A stretch of DNA of 64,000 bases from Propionibacteriaceae bacterium AM104-82 (GCA_027658995.1 JAQDQK010000010.1:62001-126000), one strand, 5' to 3'; positions 27,111 to 36,724 are shown, numbered from the stretch's first letter. The notes: generated by a model from the sequence alone, not told the origin. Translations and numbers: made by a program.

Positions 27111-27852
27111 GCAGAACGCGCCCATCGCGCCCTCCACCGTCGTCGTCGTCTCCGGCGGGTCCCGCGGCCTCGGCCTCGCGATCGTGAACAGCATCCTGGC
27201 CAACGGCGCGAAGGTCGCGACCTTCGCACGCACCGTCACCCCTGAACTGACGGCTCTGGCTGAGGAGCATCCCGACCGGGTGCACGTCGCCTCGGTTGAC
27301 GCGACCGACGAGGCCGCGGTCAGGAAGTTCCTCAAGGAGGCCGAGCGCGCGCTCGGCCCGATCGACGGCCTGGTGAACAACGCGGCGATCGGCCAGGACA
27401 GCCTGCACGTCCACACCTCACCGGAACGGATCGAGGACATCATCAGGACGAACCTGGTCGCGCCCCTGATCCTGACGCGCGCGGTGCTTCGCCGGATGCT
27501 CGCCGGTGTAGGCACGGGGCGGATCGTCAACATCACGTCGGTGTGCGGCCAGCGTGGCTACGCGGGCCTTGTGGCCTACTCGTCGACCAAGGGCGGCATG
27601 GATGCGGCCATGCGTTCGCTTGCGCGTGAGATGCACGGGCGCGTGCTGGTCAACAGCATCGCCCCCGGGTTCTTCGCCTCGGAGATGAGTTCGGTGCTCG
27701 GCCCGCAGCAGTTGGGCACGATCACGCGGCGCACGCCGACCGGGAGGCTCGTGGAGCCGGAGAACATCATCCCGGTGCTGGACAATCTGCTGTTCTCGGA
27801 CACGAACATCAACGGCCAGTCGCTCGTTATCGACGGCGGCGGCTCCATCTGA
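27103..27852 (+). CDS. SDR-family 3-oxoacyl-ACP reductase-like protein
   Basis: This 249-residue short-chain dehydrogenase (FabG type) has the cofactor motif VSGGSRGLGLAI, NNAAIG, the catalytic Ser in NITSVCGQ and Tyr-x3-Lys in YSSTKGG. It ends LVIDGGGSI. The start is ATG at 27103 or GTG at 27100, both inside the ligase gene, so it is coupled to it. With ACP and ligase it could form a hydroxyacyl-ACP such as 3-hydroxybutyryl-ACP. That product is a guess. Confidence 0.86.
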   Translation: MSEQNAPIAPSTVVVVSGGSRGLGLAIVNSILANGAKVATFARTVTPELTALAEEHPDRVHVASVDATDEAAVRKFLKEAERALGPIDGLVNNAAIGQDSLHVHTSPERIEDIIRTNLVAPLILTRAVLRRMLAGVGTGRIVNITSVCGQRGYAGLVAYSSTKGGMDAAMRSLAREMHGRVLVNSIAPGFFASEMSSVLGPQQLGTITRRTPTGRLVEPENIIPVLDNLLFSDTNINGQSLVIDGGGSI

Positions 27853-27860
27853 GCACAGCC

Positions 27861-28253
27861 GTGACGGCGACTCCCCTCCTCGTGAGGCTCCCGCGGGCAA
27901 CCGGTTCGACGCCGTGCCCCGAGGGCTGCAGGGGACTGCACTCCTACACCGCTCGCCAGGAGCGGTGGTGCTGGCGTCCGCGGGGAGGAGGGAAGCACGC
28001 CTTCGACGTCGAACTCTGCGACCGCGAACCGCCGGAACCGGTCGTGCGCCACCTACAGGTCACGCCGGGACAGGACTTCTGGCAGGCCTGGACCCGACTC
28101 GAGGTCGTCGCAAAATTGACGGACACTCCAGTACTCACGCTGCTTCGCGCCCGCCCGGAAGATGTCGCACTTCCCAAGGGCTTTCGTGCATGGCACGTGC
28201 GATACGGTGATTTTGTCTTCTGCTTCGCAGCCCAACCGATCGAGGTGACATGA
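27861..28253 (+). CDS. Unknown 130-residue protein
   Basis: The GTG-initiated frame starts 8 bp after the reductase gene and its stop overlaps the ATG of the next glycosyltransferase gene (ATGA), so it sits inside a tightly coupled operon. It is rich in Arg, Trp and Pro, has a CPEGC motif near residue 19 and four or five Cys in all, and has no membrane helix or signal peptide. No family is recognised. The CPxxC-like pair might bind metal. Coupling is the main reason to believe the gene is real. Confidence 0.6.
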   Translation: MTATPLLVRLPRATGSTPCPEGCRGLHSYTARQERWCWRPRGGGKHAFDVELCDREPPEPVVRHLQVTPGQDFWQAWTRLEVVAKLTDTPVLTLLRARPEDVALPKGFRAWHVRYGDFVFCFAAQPIEVT

Positions 28254-29104
28254 CTTCTGTACCGACTGTCGGAGTCGTGCTCCTCTCGATGGGGAACCGT
28301 CCGAAGGAACTGGCGACCGCCCTCGAGACCCTGAAGGACCAGCAGGGCGTGGAGATGGACGTCGTCCTGGTGGGCAACGGGTGGGTCCCAGAAGGCATCC
28401 CGGACTGGGTCCGAACCGTCTACCTGCCCGAGAATGTCGGATGCCCCGGCGGCCGGAACGCGGGTGCGCAGTACGTGAGCGGCGAGTATCTCTTCTTCTA
28501 CGACGATGATGCGTCCCTCCCCTCCAACGACTTCCTGGCACGGATGGTGCAGCGGTTCGGCCCGAAGACCGCGGTCGTGCAACCGCGAGGCGTCGACCCC
28601 GAGGGTAAGCCGACCCCACGGCGGTGGGTGCCCCGTCTGCGTGGCACCGCGGGCGGTCCCGCCGCTGTCTTCTGGGAGGCACTGTCCATGTTCCGTCGCA
28701 GCGCCTTCGTGGAGGTCGACGGCTGGCCGGGGCATTTCTTCTTCGCGCACGAGGGCGTCGACATCTCGATGCGACTCCTCGACGCAGGCTGGGAGATCAT
28801 CTACGCGCCCGACATCGAGGCGTTCCATCCGGCCACACCCGCCAGTCGCCACGACTACTACTACCGGACCAACGCCCGCAACCGGGTATGGGTGGCCAGG
28901 AGAAACCTCCCTGCTCCCCTGATCCCCCTGTATCTGGGGGTCTGGATCGCGGCGACGGTCGCCCGGACCCGCAGCGTTGAGGGTCTCAAACACTGGTTCC
29001 GGGGTTTCATGGAGGGCTGGCGCACCCCGTGCGGCACCCGCTCCCCCATCTCGTGGTCAACCGTGTGGCGGATGACTCTGCTCGGTCGGCCACCACTCTG
29101 GTGA
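28250..29104 (+). CDS. Family 2 glycosyltransferase (rhamnosyltransferase-like)
   Basis: This 284-residue GT-A enzyme shows VGVVLLSMGNRP, PENVGCPGGRNAG and the metal site FFYDDDASL near residue 84, followed by GGPAAVFWEALSMFRRSAF. These motifs occur in enzymes that add deoxyhexoses to bacterial glycans. A hydrophobic stretch near residues 222-240 (IPLYLGVWIAATVA) may touch the membrane. It overlaps the previous gene and the next gene (GTGA), so it is part of one operon up to the ABC transporter. Confidence 0.86.
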   Translation: MTSVPTVGVVLLSMGNRPKELATALETLKDQQGVEMDVVLVGNGWVPEGIPDWVRTVYLPENVGCPGGRNAGAQYVSGEYLFFYDDDASLPSNDFLARMVQRFGPKTAVVQPRGVDPEGKPTPRRWVPRLRGTAGGPAAVFWEALSMFRRSAFVEVDGWPGHFFFAHEGVDISMRLLDAGWEIIYAPDIEAFHPATPASRHDYYYRTNARNRVWVARRNLPAPLIPLYLGVWIAATVARTRSVEGLKHWFRGFMEGWRTPCGTRSPISWSTVWRMTLLGRPPLW

Positions 29105-30096
29105 CCGGACAGCGCAACTGGGTCTACTGGAGTGGGCTGACCAGCGCGACGCACCTCATCTACGGGGCTTCCTGGCTGCGCGCCCACGCGACGGGGACCG
29201 ACCTCCAGGTCGTCGTCGAGGACTTCGGGTCCTTCCAGGGGACGACCCGGATCACCATGGACGACGTGGCCTGGGCTCTGCCTGGGGTCGAGGCGACGTT
29301 CGGTCTGCGTTCAGAGGTCGGCCTCCGCGTGCCAGCCGGGGCCACGGCCACCTACCTTGCGGTCGGGTCACCGGGCATCAGGCCGTTGCTCCGCCTGCTG
29401 CGGTCCAATCCTGCGCGACGACTGTCCTTCGTCGCGACCGACGAGGGTTTCAGTTCCTACGGGACCTGGAGGACCAAGCGGGACGCCTGGGTGCGCGAAG
29501 GCAAACCTGCCGCCCGGTCGACGGTCCGCGCGCTGCTGACCGCTGGCGTGTCGACGCTCACGCGCCCCTCGGCCTGGCGACTGCATGAGCAGGTCTCTGC
29601 AGGGTGGCGGACGAACGAGCACATCGCGTCGGAGTTCCGGCTCCACTGCCGACGCACGGCCCCCTCCCGAACTGCGGTGTTTTGCTCGCAGCCGTGGGTC
29701 GAACTGGGGCTCATCGACTCCGCTGAGTACACTTCACAGGTGCTCAGAGTCGCAGAATCGTGCCGGGCCGCCGGGCTCAACTTCCTGGTTCGCCCGCACC
29801 CGGTGGAGGATCCGGACCGGTACCGCTCCATCGGTGGCGTCGCGGCGGCCGACCGCCCAGCCGAACTGGACCCGGCCTGCGTCAACGCGGCGGTGGTCCT
29901 CGGAGCCAGTTCCAGCGCCCTGATCAACCTGGCCGCCATCCACGGCGTGCCTGTGGTGCGCGTCAGTCCGCCCGCGATCTCGGCGTTGGACGCAACCCTC
30001 TCAACGCAGCAACGGAGCCTGCTCGACACGTACCTGGGCGACGACGTCGATCCGGATCACGTGGAGGACGCGGTTCTCAGGACCCTCAATGGGTAA
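29101..30096 (+). CDS. Polysialyltransferase-like glycosyltransferase, candidate pseudaminyltransferase
   Basis: From the GTG at 29101, which overlaps the previous stop, the protein has 331 residues. It shows the three short motifs shared by bacterial sialyl/polysialyltransferases of GT-B fold: Asp-Glu-Gly at residues 114-116 (ATDEGFSSY), His-Pro at 233-234 (VRPHPVED) and a Ser-Ser-Ser run at 270-272 (LGASSSALINL). The N terminus (HLIYGASWLRA) fits the same group. These enzymes use CMP-nonulosonic acids, and the island makes CMP-pseudaminic acid. The overall identity of such enzymes is low, so the assignment rests on motifs and context. Confidence 0.75.
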   Translation: MTGQRNWVYWSGLTSATHLIYGASWLRAHATGTDLQVVVEDFGSFQGTTRITMDDVAWALPGVEATFGLRSEVGLRVPAGATATYLAVGSPGIRPLLRLLRSNPARRLSFVATDEGFSSYGTWRTKRDAWVREGKPAARSTVRALLTAGVSTLTRPSAWRLHEQVSAGWRTNEHIASEFRLHCRRTAPSRTAVFCSQPWVELGLIDSAEYTSQVLRVAESCRAAGLNFLVRPHPVEDPDRYRSIGGVAAADRPAELDPACVNAAVVLGASSSALINLAAIHGVPVVRVSPPAISALDATLSTQQRSLLDTYLGDDVDPDHVEDAVLRTLNG

Positions 30097-30907
30097 GCCC
30101 GGCCTGATCAGCCAGATCAGGGGCATCTGGCGGGAGCGCAACATCCTGCGCCTTCTTGTCGACCGCGACCTCCGCGTCCGATACGCGCAGAGCTTCCTCG
30201 GATATCTGTGGACGGTCATCGACCCGCTCGCCAACGCGCTGATCTACTTCATGCTGTTCGTGATCATCTTCAAGCGGGCAGACGCCGGCCACAGCCCCTA
30301 CTTCCTCTTCCTCCTCGCGGGACTGCTGCCATGGCAGTGGTTCAACGGGGTCGTCGGCGAGGCACCGAGGGCGCTGATCAGCGAGCAGCAACTCGTCAAG
30401 TCCAAGAACCTGCCGCGCGAGATCTGGGTCGCGCGGCTCAACCTCTCCAAGGGGCTCGAGTTCATCTACTCGCTGCCCGTCCTGGTGCTTTTCGTCGTCA
30501 TCTACCTGATCCGCGGCGAGGCCCACCTCGACTGGGAACTGGTGTTCTGGCCGTTGGCGATCCTTCTGCAGTTCATCTACCAGGGCGGCATCGCCCTGGC
30601 GCTCGCCCCCTTGACGATCCTGATCCAGGACATCCAGCCGCTGGTGAGGATCTTCCTGCGCCTCTACTTCTATCTCTGCCCGATCATCTTCCAGTTGCAG
30701 TTGCTCGACGGCGTGCCCGAGGCGCTGCGTCTCGTCTTCAACCTGAACCCCTTCACGGGAATCCTCGAGCTCTACCGCGGAGGCCTGTTCGACACCTCCA
30801 TCCGTTGGTCCGTCGTGGGGATGAGCGCTGTCGGTTGTCTGCTGTCTCTCTGGCTCGGGGCCCTGATCTTCAGGCGCCTCGAGAGCACGATCCTCAAGGA
30901 GATCTAG
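30089..30907 (+). CDS. ABC-2 type polysaccharide export permease (Wzm/TagG-like)
   Basis: This 272-residue inner-membrane protein has six hydrophobic helices. It begins with a cytoplasmic amphipathic part (RDLRVRYAQSFLGYLW) typical of Wzm and TagG permeases, and LNPFTGILELYR lies near the fifth helix. It exports a finished, lipid-linked glycan together with the ATPase encoded one base downstream. Its start overlaps the polysialyltransferase-like gene by 8 bp. Confidence 0.92.
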   Translation: MGKPGLISQIRGIWRERNILRLLVDRDLRVRYAQSFLGYLWTVIDPLANALIYFMLFVIIFKRADAGHSPYFLFLLAGLLPWQWFNGVVGEAPRALISEQQLVKSKNLPREIWVARLNLSKGLEFIYSLPVLVLFVVIYLIRGEAHLDWELVFWPLAILLQFIYQGGIALALAPLTILIQDIQPLVRIFLRLYFYLCPIIFQLQLLDGVPEALRLVFNLNPFTGILELYRGGLFDTSIRWSVVGMSAVGCLLSLWLGALIFRRLESTILKEI

Positions 30908-30908
30908 C

Positions 30909-31682
30909 ATGTCCGACGCGACCGAAGCATCGACGACCTCCCCACAGACGGATGTGGTCATCCACGCGGACAACCTCGGCATCGAGTTCCTGCGCTCCCG
31001 CAGGCGCAGCCTGTCCATCAGGGAACTGGTGTTCAAGGGCAAGTCGTCCTCCCCGACGGACAAGTTCTGGGCGCTGCGCAACGTCTCCTTCGACGTCCGC
31101 AGGGGCGAAGCGGTCGGGCTCGTCGGCGCGAACGGCGAGGGAAAGTCGACACTGCTGAAGCTGATCGCCGGGGTCCTCCTGCCGGACGAGGGCCGCGTGG
31201 CGGTCGACGGCGGCGTGGCCCCCATGATCGAATTGACCGGCGGTTTCCTGGGCGACCTGACGGCGCGGGAGAACATCTACCTCACGGCCGGGCTGCACGG
31301 CCTGACGCGTGAGGAGACCGAGGAACACTTCGAGGAGATCGTCGAGTTCGCGGGCCAGAACGTCCGCGACGGTCTCGACACCCCCTTCAGGCACTTCTCG
31401 TCTGGGATGAAGGTCCGCCTCGGGTTCGCGGTGATCACCATGCTCGACGAGCCGATCATCCTTGTCGACGAGGTCCTGGCCGTCGGAGACGCCGCCTTCC
31501 GGGCGAAGTGTTACGCGCGCATGGAGGGGCTCCTCGCAGAGGGCAGGACCCTTTTCCTGGTATCGCACAGCGAGCCGGACCTGCAGCGGTTCTGCACCCG
31601 GGGCCTGTACCTCAAGCATGGCAATCTCGTCGGGGACGGCCCCCTCGAGGATGTCCTGGCGCAGTACCGCGCCGCCACCTGA
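30909..31682 (+). CDS. ABC transporter ATP-binding protein of the polysaccharide exporter (Wzt/TagH-like)
   Basis: This 257-residue ATPase shows Walker A GANGEGKST, signature FSSGMKVRLGF and Walker B IILVDEVLAVGD. It lacks the C-terminal carbohydrate-binding domain of O-antigen Wzt proteins, so export should not depend on a terminal sugar modification read by that domain. It forms an exporter with the permease encoded immediately upstream and closes the 25642-31682 operon. Confidence 0.93.
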   Translation: MSDATEASTTSPQTDVVIHADNLGIEFLRSRRRSLSIRELVFKGKSSSPTDKFWALRNVSFDVRRGEAVGLVGANGEGKSTLLKLIAGVLLPDEGRVAVDGGVAPMIELTGGFLGDLTARENIYLTAGLHGLTREETEEHFEEIVEFAGQNVRDGLDTPFRHFSSGMKVRLGFAVITMLDEPIILVDEVLAVGDAAFRAKCYARMEGLLAEGRTLFLVSHSEPDLQRFCTRGLYLKHGNLVGDGPLEDVLAQYRAAT

Positions 31683-31685
31683 TTT

Positions 31686-31734
31686 GGGGCTCCGCCCCCT
31701 ACGCAGTACCCTGAGATTTCCTTAGAATTCTCAG
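31686..31734 (+). terminator. Two small hairpins after the exporter operon
   Basis: GGGGC-TCC-GCCCC (31686-31698) begins a few bases after the ATPase stop. A second, AT-richer inverted repeat (31711-31719 with 31726-31734, one mismatch) lies just before the next gene. The first may end transcription. The second may be a regulatory site or part of the promoter of the Rpf-like gene. Confidence 0.4.
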
Positions 31735-31750
31735 CGAAGGGTCCAGGCGC

Positions 31751-32686
31751 GTGCGTTCTTCATCCGAGGTCTCCTCTTCCCATCCGATTCCGCGCGTAGC
31801 GCTGGCCATCGTGGCCTCCGTCGCGCTGTTCCTCGGCCTGTGGGCCGCGCCGGCCCAGGCGGCGGGCCCGACCGTCACCGCGAGCAGCGCGGGCAGCAAG
31901 ACCGTCGGCGAAACCACCTACGCCTGGGGTACGGCCTCCGGCTTCGGCACCCCCGTGACCGTCTCCACCCAGGTCCTCATCAACGGCGCATGGTCCACCT
32001 CCCAGAAGACCACCACCTCGGGCTACTACACCCTCCCCCTCACCTACGGCGCCAACACCCCAGGCACCTACACGTTCCGCGTCGTGGCCACCAACGGCTC
32101 GAAGACCGCAACGTCGCCGAACTTCACCCTCAAGCGGACGCCGAAGCCAAAGGTGACCGCGAGCAGCGCTGGCAGCAAGACCGTCGGCGAAACCACCTAC
32201 GCCTGGGGTACGGCCTCCGGCTTCGGCACCCCCGTGACGGTCTCCACCCAGGTCCTCATCAACGGCAAGTGGTCCACCTCGCAGAAGACCACCACCTCGG
32301 GCTACTACACCCTCCCCCTCACCTACGGCGCCAACACCGCTGGCACCTACACGTTCCGCGTCGTGGCCACCAACGGCACCAAGACCGCAACGTCGCCGAA
32401 CTTCACCCTCAAGCGGACACCGAAGCCCGCCACTGGCGGCATCCCGGACAGTGTCTGGAAGGCGCTGGCCCAGTGCGAGTCGGGCGGCAACCCGAAGATC
32501 GTCAGCAGCAACGGGCGCTACTACGGCCTGTATCAGTTCTCGCTGTCGACCTGGCGTTCGGTCGGCGGCACGGGCCTGCCCACCGAGGCCTCCGTCGAGG
32601 AGCAGACCGACCGGGCACGCATCCTGCAGGCTCGTTACGGCTGGGGCCAGTGGCCCGCCTGCTCCCGCAAGCTGGGGCTTCGCTGA
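31751..32686 (+). CDS. Secreted Rpf-like transglycosylase with two repeat modules
   Basis: This 311-residue exported protein starts at GTG and has a signal peptide ending near APAQA (about residue 37). Two repeat modules of 93 residues follow. The last ~80 residues are a transglycosylase-like (resuscitation-promoting factor) domain: VWKALAQCESGGNP with the catalytic Glu at about 243, YYGLYQFSLSTW, and a Cys pair (about 242 and 304) likely to form a disulfide. It should cleave peptidoglycan glycan strands during growth or exit from dormancy. No c-di-AMP riboswitch, which controls rpf genes in some actinobacteria, is seen in the 68-bp gap upstream. Confidence 0.92.
   Translation: MRSSSEVSSSHPIPRVALAIVASVALFLGLWAAPAQAAGPTVTASSAGSKTVGETTYAWGTASGFGTPVTVSTQVLINGAWSTSQKTTTSGYYTLPLTYGANTPGTYTFRVVATNGSKTATSPNFTLKRTPKPKVTASSAGSKTVGETTYAWGTASGFGTPVTVSTQVLINGKWSTSQKTTTSGYYTLPLTYGANTAGTYTFRVVATNGTKTATSPNFTLKRTPKPATGGIPDSVWKALAQCESGGNPKIVSSNGRYYGLYQFSLSTWRSVGGTGLPTEASVEEQTDRARILQARYGWGQWPACSRKLGLR
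31877..32434 (+). repeat. Tandem 279-bp direct repeats inside the Rpf-like gene
   Basis: Two adjacent 279-bp units (about 31877-32155 and 32156-32434) are nearly identical over most of their length, differing at few bases. They encode two copies of the 93-residue module. Such DNA identity points to a recent duplication and a possible site of length variation by recombination. Confidence 0.9.
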
Positions 32687-32698
32687 CGAGTGACTCCG

Positions 32699-32730
32699 AG
32701 ATCCCCTCAGGCATCCGCCTGGGGGGATCT
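32699..32730. terminator. Bidirectional terminator hairpin
   Basis: A 14-bp stem (32699-32712 with 32717-32730, one T-G pair) with a 4-base loop lies between the ends of the convergent Rpf-like and lipoprotein genes. It can serve both directions; T-rich flanks are weak. Confidence 0.75.
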
Positions 32731-32732
32731 TC

Positions 32733-33350
32733 CTATGTGTGCACGGCGGTGGGCAGGGCCTCCGCCTCGGACCGCGTCAGGCTCGCCTGGACGGTGATCA
32801 ACTGCGCGACGCGATCCTCCACGGTGACCACCTCCGTCCAACTCTGACCGTCGATGGCCCTGTGGAGTGCGGAGGGTCCCCGTGGCTCGGCCCCACAACC
32901 GACCGAGCCGCTGAGGTACTGCCGAGCGAAATCCTCGGCTTGGCTCGACTGGGCGAACTCGATTCTCTCCACGACGACGTTGCGCCCCTGGCTGTCGTAG
33001 TACGTCGCCTCGACGATGCGCTCGGGGAGCGGCAGGGAGCCCGGGTCCCGGCACGCGAATGAGGCGAGCACGGCCATCACCTCGTCGACGTCGCGCTCCT
33101 CGGCCCAGGCTGTGTCGGGGCGGTCGGCCGTCGGGTCGACCGTCTGGGGTCGAGGTGTCCACCCGGAAGGGCTCGGCAGCGTCGACACGTCGACGGTGGG
33201 GGCCGGAGGGCTCGGCGTCGGATCGCGCGTCGGCTGCGCGGTGGCCGACGGCGACGGAGCGGGAGAGGTCGCAGCCGGCGGCCGGGGCGCCTCTGGGGTG
33301 CAGCCGGACACCGCAAGGGTGACCACCGCAAGGGCGCCGATGACTCTCAT
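32733..33350 (-). CDS. Putative lipoprotein, unknown function
   Basis: From the ATG at 33350 the protein has 205 residues. A lipoprotein signal with the lipobox VSGC places the lipid-modified Cys near residue 17. A Pro/Ser/Thr-rich linker (about 22-60) follows, then a globular part (about 75-205) with two more Cys pairs. The start overlaps the stop of the M15 peptidase gene (ATGA), so the two are coupled. It may act at the wall with that enzyme. The globular part is not recognised. Confidence 0.8.
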   Translation of the reverse strand: MRVIGALAVVTLAVSGCTPEAPRPPAATSPAPSPSATAQPTRDPTPSPPAPTVDVSTLPSPSGWTPRPQTVDPTADRPDTAWAEERDVDEVMAVLASFACRDPGSLPLPERIVEATYYDSQGRNVVVERIEFAQSSQAEDFARQYLSGSVGCGAEPRGPSALHRAIDGQSWTEVVTVEDRVAQLITVQASLTRSEAEALPTAVHT

Positions 33351-35092
33351 TTCTCGAAGTGGTGCCAGTCCCAGCCCGAGAACCACTCGAAGCCGCGGCG
33401 GGTCATGGCCTTCACGAAGGGGCCGTCGGAGTAGTGCATTCCGATCACACCCCGCGGCCGGGAGGTGGAGTAGGTGGCCGACGGGTACCACTTGCCGCCG
33501 ACCAGATAGGGGTTCTGCACCGGGTTGACGTCCACGGCACGACCGTAGGAATGCGGCGACATCCGATAGGGGTTGCCCGTCACGCTGCGACAGTTGAAGG
33601 CCGAACTGTTGTTGGCCGCCATCATCGCGATGTCGTCCCCGGACCACGCGTTGGGGTTGCGCATCTGGGCGACCCGGAAACCGCCGTTGTAGGCCTCACC
33701 GAAGGCGTCGCGGACCTGATAGGCGACGTCCCGGCGCACGACGATCTCGCCCCACCTCGTGGCACCCGCGTAGTCCCGGTAGGTCATCCGCACTGTGGAG
33801 AGTTGAGAAGCGCCGACGGGGCAGCCAGCGCGGTAGGTCTTCGCCACGTCTGCGGCGGTGGTGTTCGACACGGTCGACGTGAACGCCGTGGTGCGGACGA
33901 GGGTGAACGGCGACGAGTAGACGGTCCCGAAGCGGGTCAGGGTGCCGATGCGATAGCGGTAGCTGCCCGAGACATTGGCACCGTAGGTGAGCGGGATGGT
34001 GAAGGACCCGTCGGACGCCGAGGTCACCTGCTGCGACCTGGCCCACGCGCCCTGCACCTCGACCTCGGTCCACGTCGGGGTTCCTCCCTGACCGTGCACC
34101 CGGCCCCAGGCGTAGGTGGTCTGCATGAGGGGTTTTGACCCCGCCGACGAGACGGTGACGCGCGCGGTGCGGCGCAGCGCCGCGCTCGCCACGACCTGGG
34201 TGCCGTACGCGGAGCGGGCGACCGCGCGGAAGCGGTAATCACCGACGAAACTCTGGCCATAAGTCAGCGGAACGCTGTAGTACCCGTCAGCCGCGGCGGT
34301 GGTCGACCCGATGGTCCGCCACTGCGAGCCGGCGAGGACCTGCACCTCGACCGTCCGACCGGCGGTCTGGAACACGCCCCACATGTAGGTGACCGCGTCG
34401 ACGGGTTTCGTCACGGCGGTGCTGGCCGTCAGGGAGGGAAGTCGCTCCAGTTGCACTTCGGGCGAGGCGGTCTCCCCGGCGACGATCCGGTACGTGTCGA
34501 GACCGGCCCGTTGCGGGTGCCCCACGAGATACGAGAAGTAGCCATCGGCAGCGGTGGTGACCTCGCCGACCGCGGTCCAGGCGCCCCCGACCTTCTCCTG
34601 CACCGTCAGGACCTCGTCGCTACACTCCTCGGCCCACCCCCACAGATATGTGTCGAGGCCGCTCGCCTTGGTGCCCGCGCTGAAGATCGAGAGAGCGCAC
34701 GGCACGGGCACGGCCGCGGCCTGCTGACCATCGCCAGGTTGGCCCTGGTCAGTCTCGGCCCCTGATGGCACCACGCTGGCCGACGGCGAGGGCGTGGGTG
34801 ACTGCGACGGAGTGGGCGACTGGGTCGGCGAGGGCGTTGGCGCGTCGGAGGCGTCATCGCTGGGCGTCGGGAGCGGTGTGGCCGAGGGCGAGGGCCCCGG
34901 CGACTGCCCGGTGTCCGGGAGGGGTGAGGCGGTGCTCGTCGGGCCGCTTGACCCGACGGCGGTCGGGCCAGGCGATGGCGGGGCGGCGGGATCGACCTCA
35001 TCGGCGTGGCTCACCACGTCGGCGCCGGAACAGACCAGCGCGCACAGGGTGGCGATGGCAAGGCGGTGGGCCCAGTTTCTCCGTGTAGACAT
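33347..35092 (-). CDS. Secreted M15-family peptidoglycan peptidase with three repeat modules
   Basis: From the ATG at 35092 the protein has 581 residues. A signal peptide ends near residue 30 (ATLCALVCSGADVVSHA). A long Pro/Ser/Thr linker follows (about 35-130). Three copies of the module shared with the L,D-transpeptidase and Rpf-like proteins come next (TYLWG, TYMWG and TYAWG mark them). The C-terminal peptidase has SPHSYGRAVDVNP and WDWHHFEK, giving zinc ligands His514, Asp521 and His578. It should cut peptide stems in peptidoglycan. The next gene, a lipoprotein, is coupled to it. Confidence 0.9.
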   Translation of the reverse strand: MSTRRNWAHRLAIATLCALVCSGADVVSHADEVDPAAPPSPGPTAVGSSGPTSTASPLPDTGQSPGPSPSATPLPTPSDDASDAPTPSPTQSPTPSQSPTPSPSASVVPSGAETDQGQPGDGQQAAAVPVPCALSIFSAGTKASGLDTYLWGWAEECSDEVLTVQEKVGGAWTAVGEVTTAADGYFSYLVGHPQRAGLDTYRIVAGETASPEVQLERLPSLTASTAVTKPVDAVTYMWGVFQTAGRTVEVQVLAGSQWRTIGSTTAAADGYYSVPLTYGQSFVGDYRFRAVARSAYGTQVVASAALRRTARVTVSSAGSKPLMQTTYAWGRVHGQGGTPTWTEVEVQGAWARSQQVTSASDGSFTIPLTYGANVSGSYRYRIGTLTRFGTVYSSPFTLVRTTAFTSTVSNTTAADVAKTYRAGCPVGASQLSTVRMTYRDYAGATRWGEIVVRRDVAYQVRDAFGEAYNGGFRVAQMRNPNAWSGDDIAMMAANNSSAFNCRSVTGNPYRMSPHSYGRAVDVNPVQNPYLVGGKWYPSATYSTSRPRGVIGMHYSDGPFVKAMTRRGFEWFSGWDWHHFEK

Positions 35093-35240
35093 CCGCTCGC
35101 TCCATGGATCGACACGGCGCCGGGGCGCCATTAGCGGTTCATCTGGGACATTACACGTTTCTTCACAGGTTCCCGCCGGTGTCGCGAGACCGTTCCCGTC
35201 GCGGCATCGTCCGCAGGTGTCGCCTCCGGTGACGCCAAGA

Positions 35241-36674
<1,434 letters not shown>

Positions 36675-36695
36675 CCCACACCTGACGCCATCGAA

Positions 36696-36724
36696 GGGCC
36701 CGCGACCTCACCGGTCGCGGGCCC
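36696..36724 (+). terminator. Terminator hairpin after argG
   Basis: A perfect 12-bp GC-rich stem (36696-36707 with 36713-36724) with a 5-base loop lies about 20 bp after the argG stop. There is no T run, as is common in actinobacteria. Confidence 0.75.

Noticed and set aside
31683..31750. c-di-AMP (ydaO-type) riboswitch before the Rpf-like gene
   Set aside because: Such riboswitches control rpf genes in some actinobacteria, but this gap is only 68 bp and lacks the conserved core. The 160 bp before the M15 peptidase gene also showed no convincing match.
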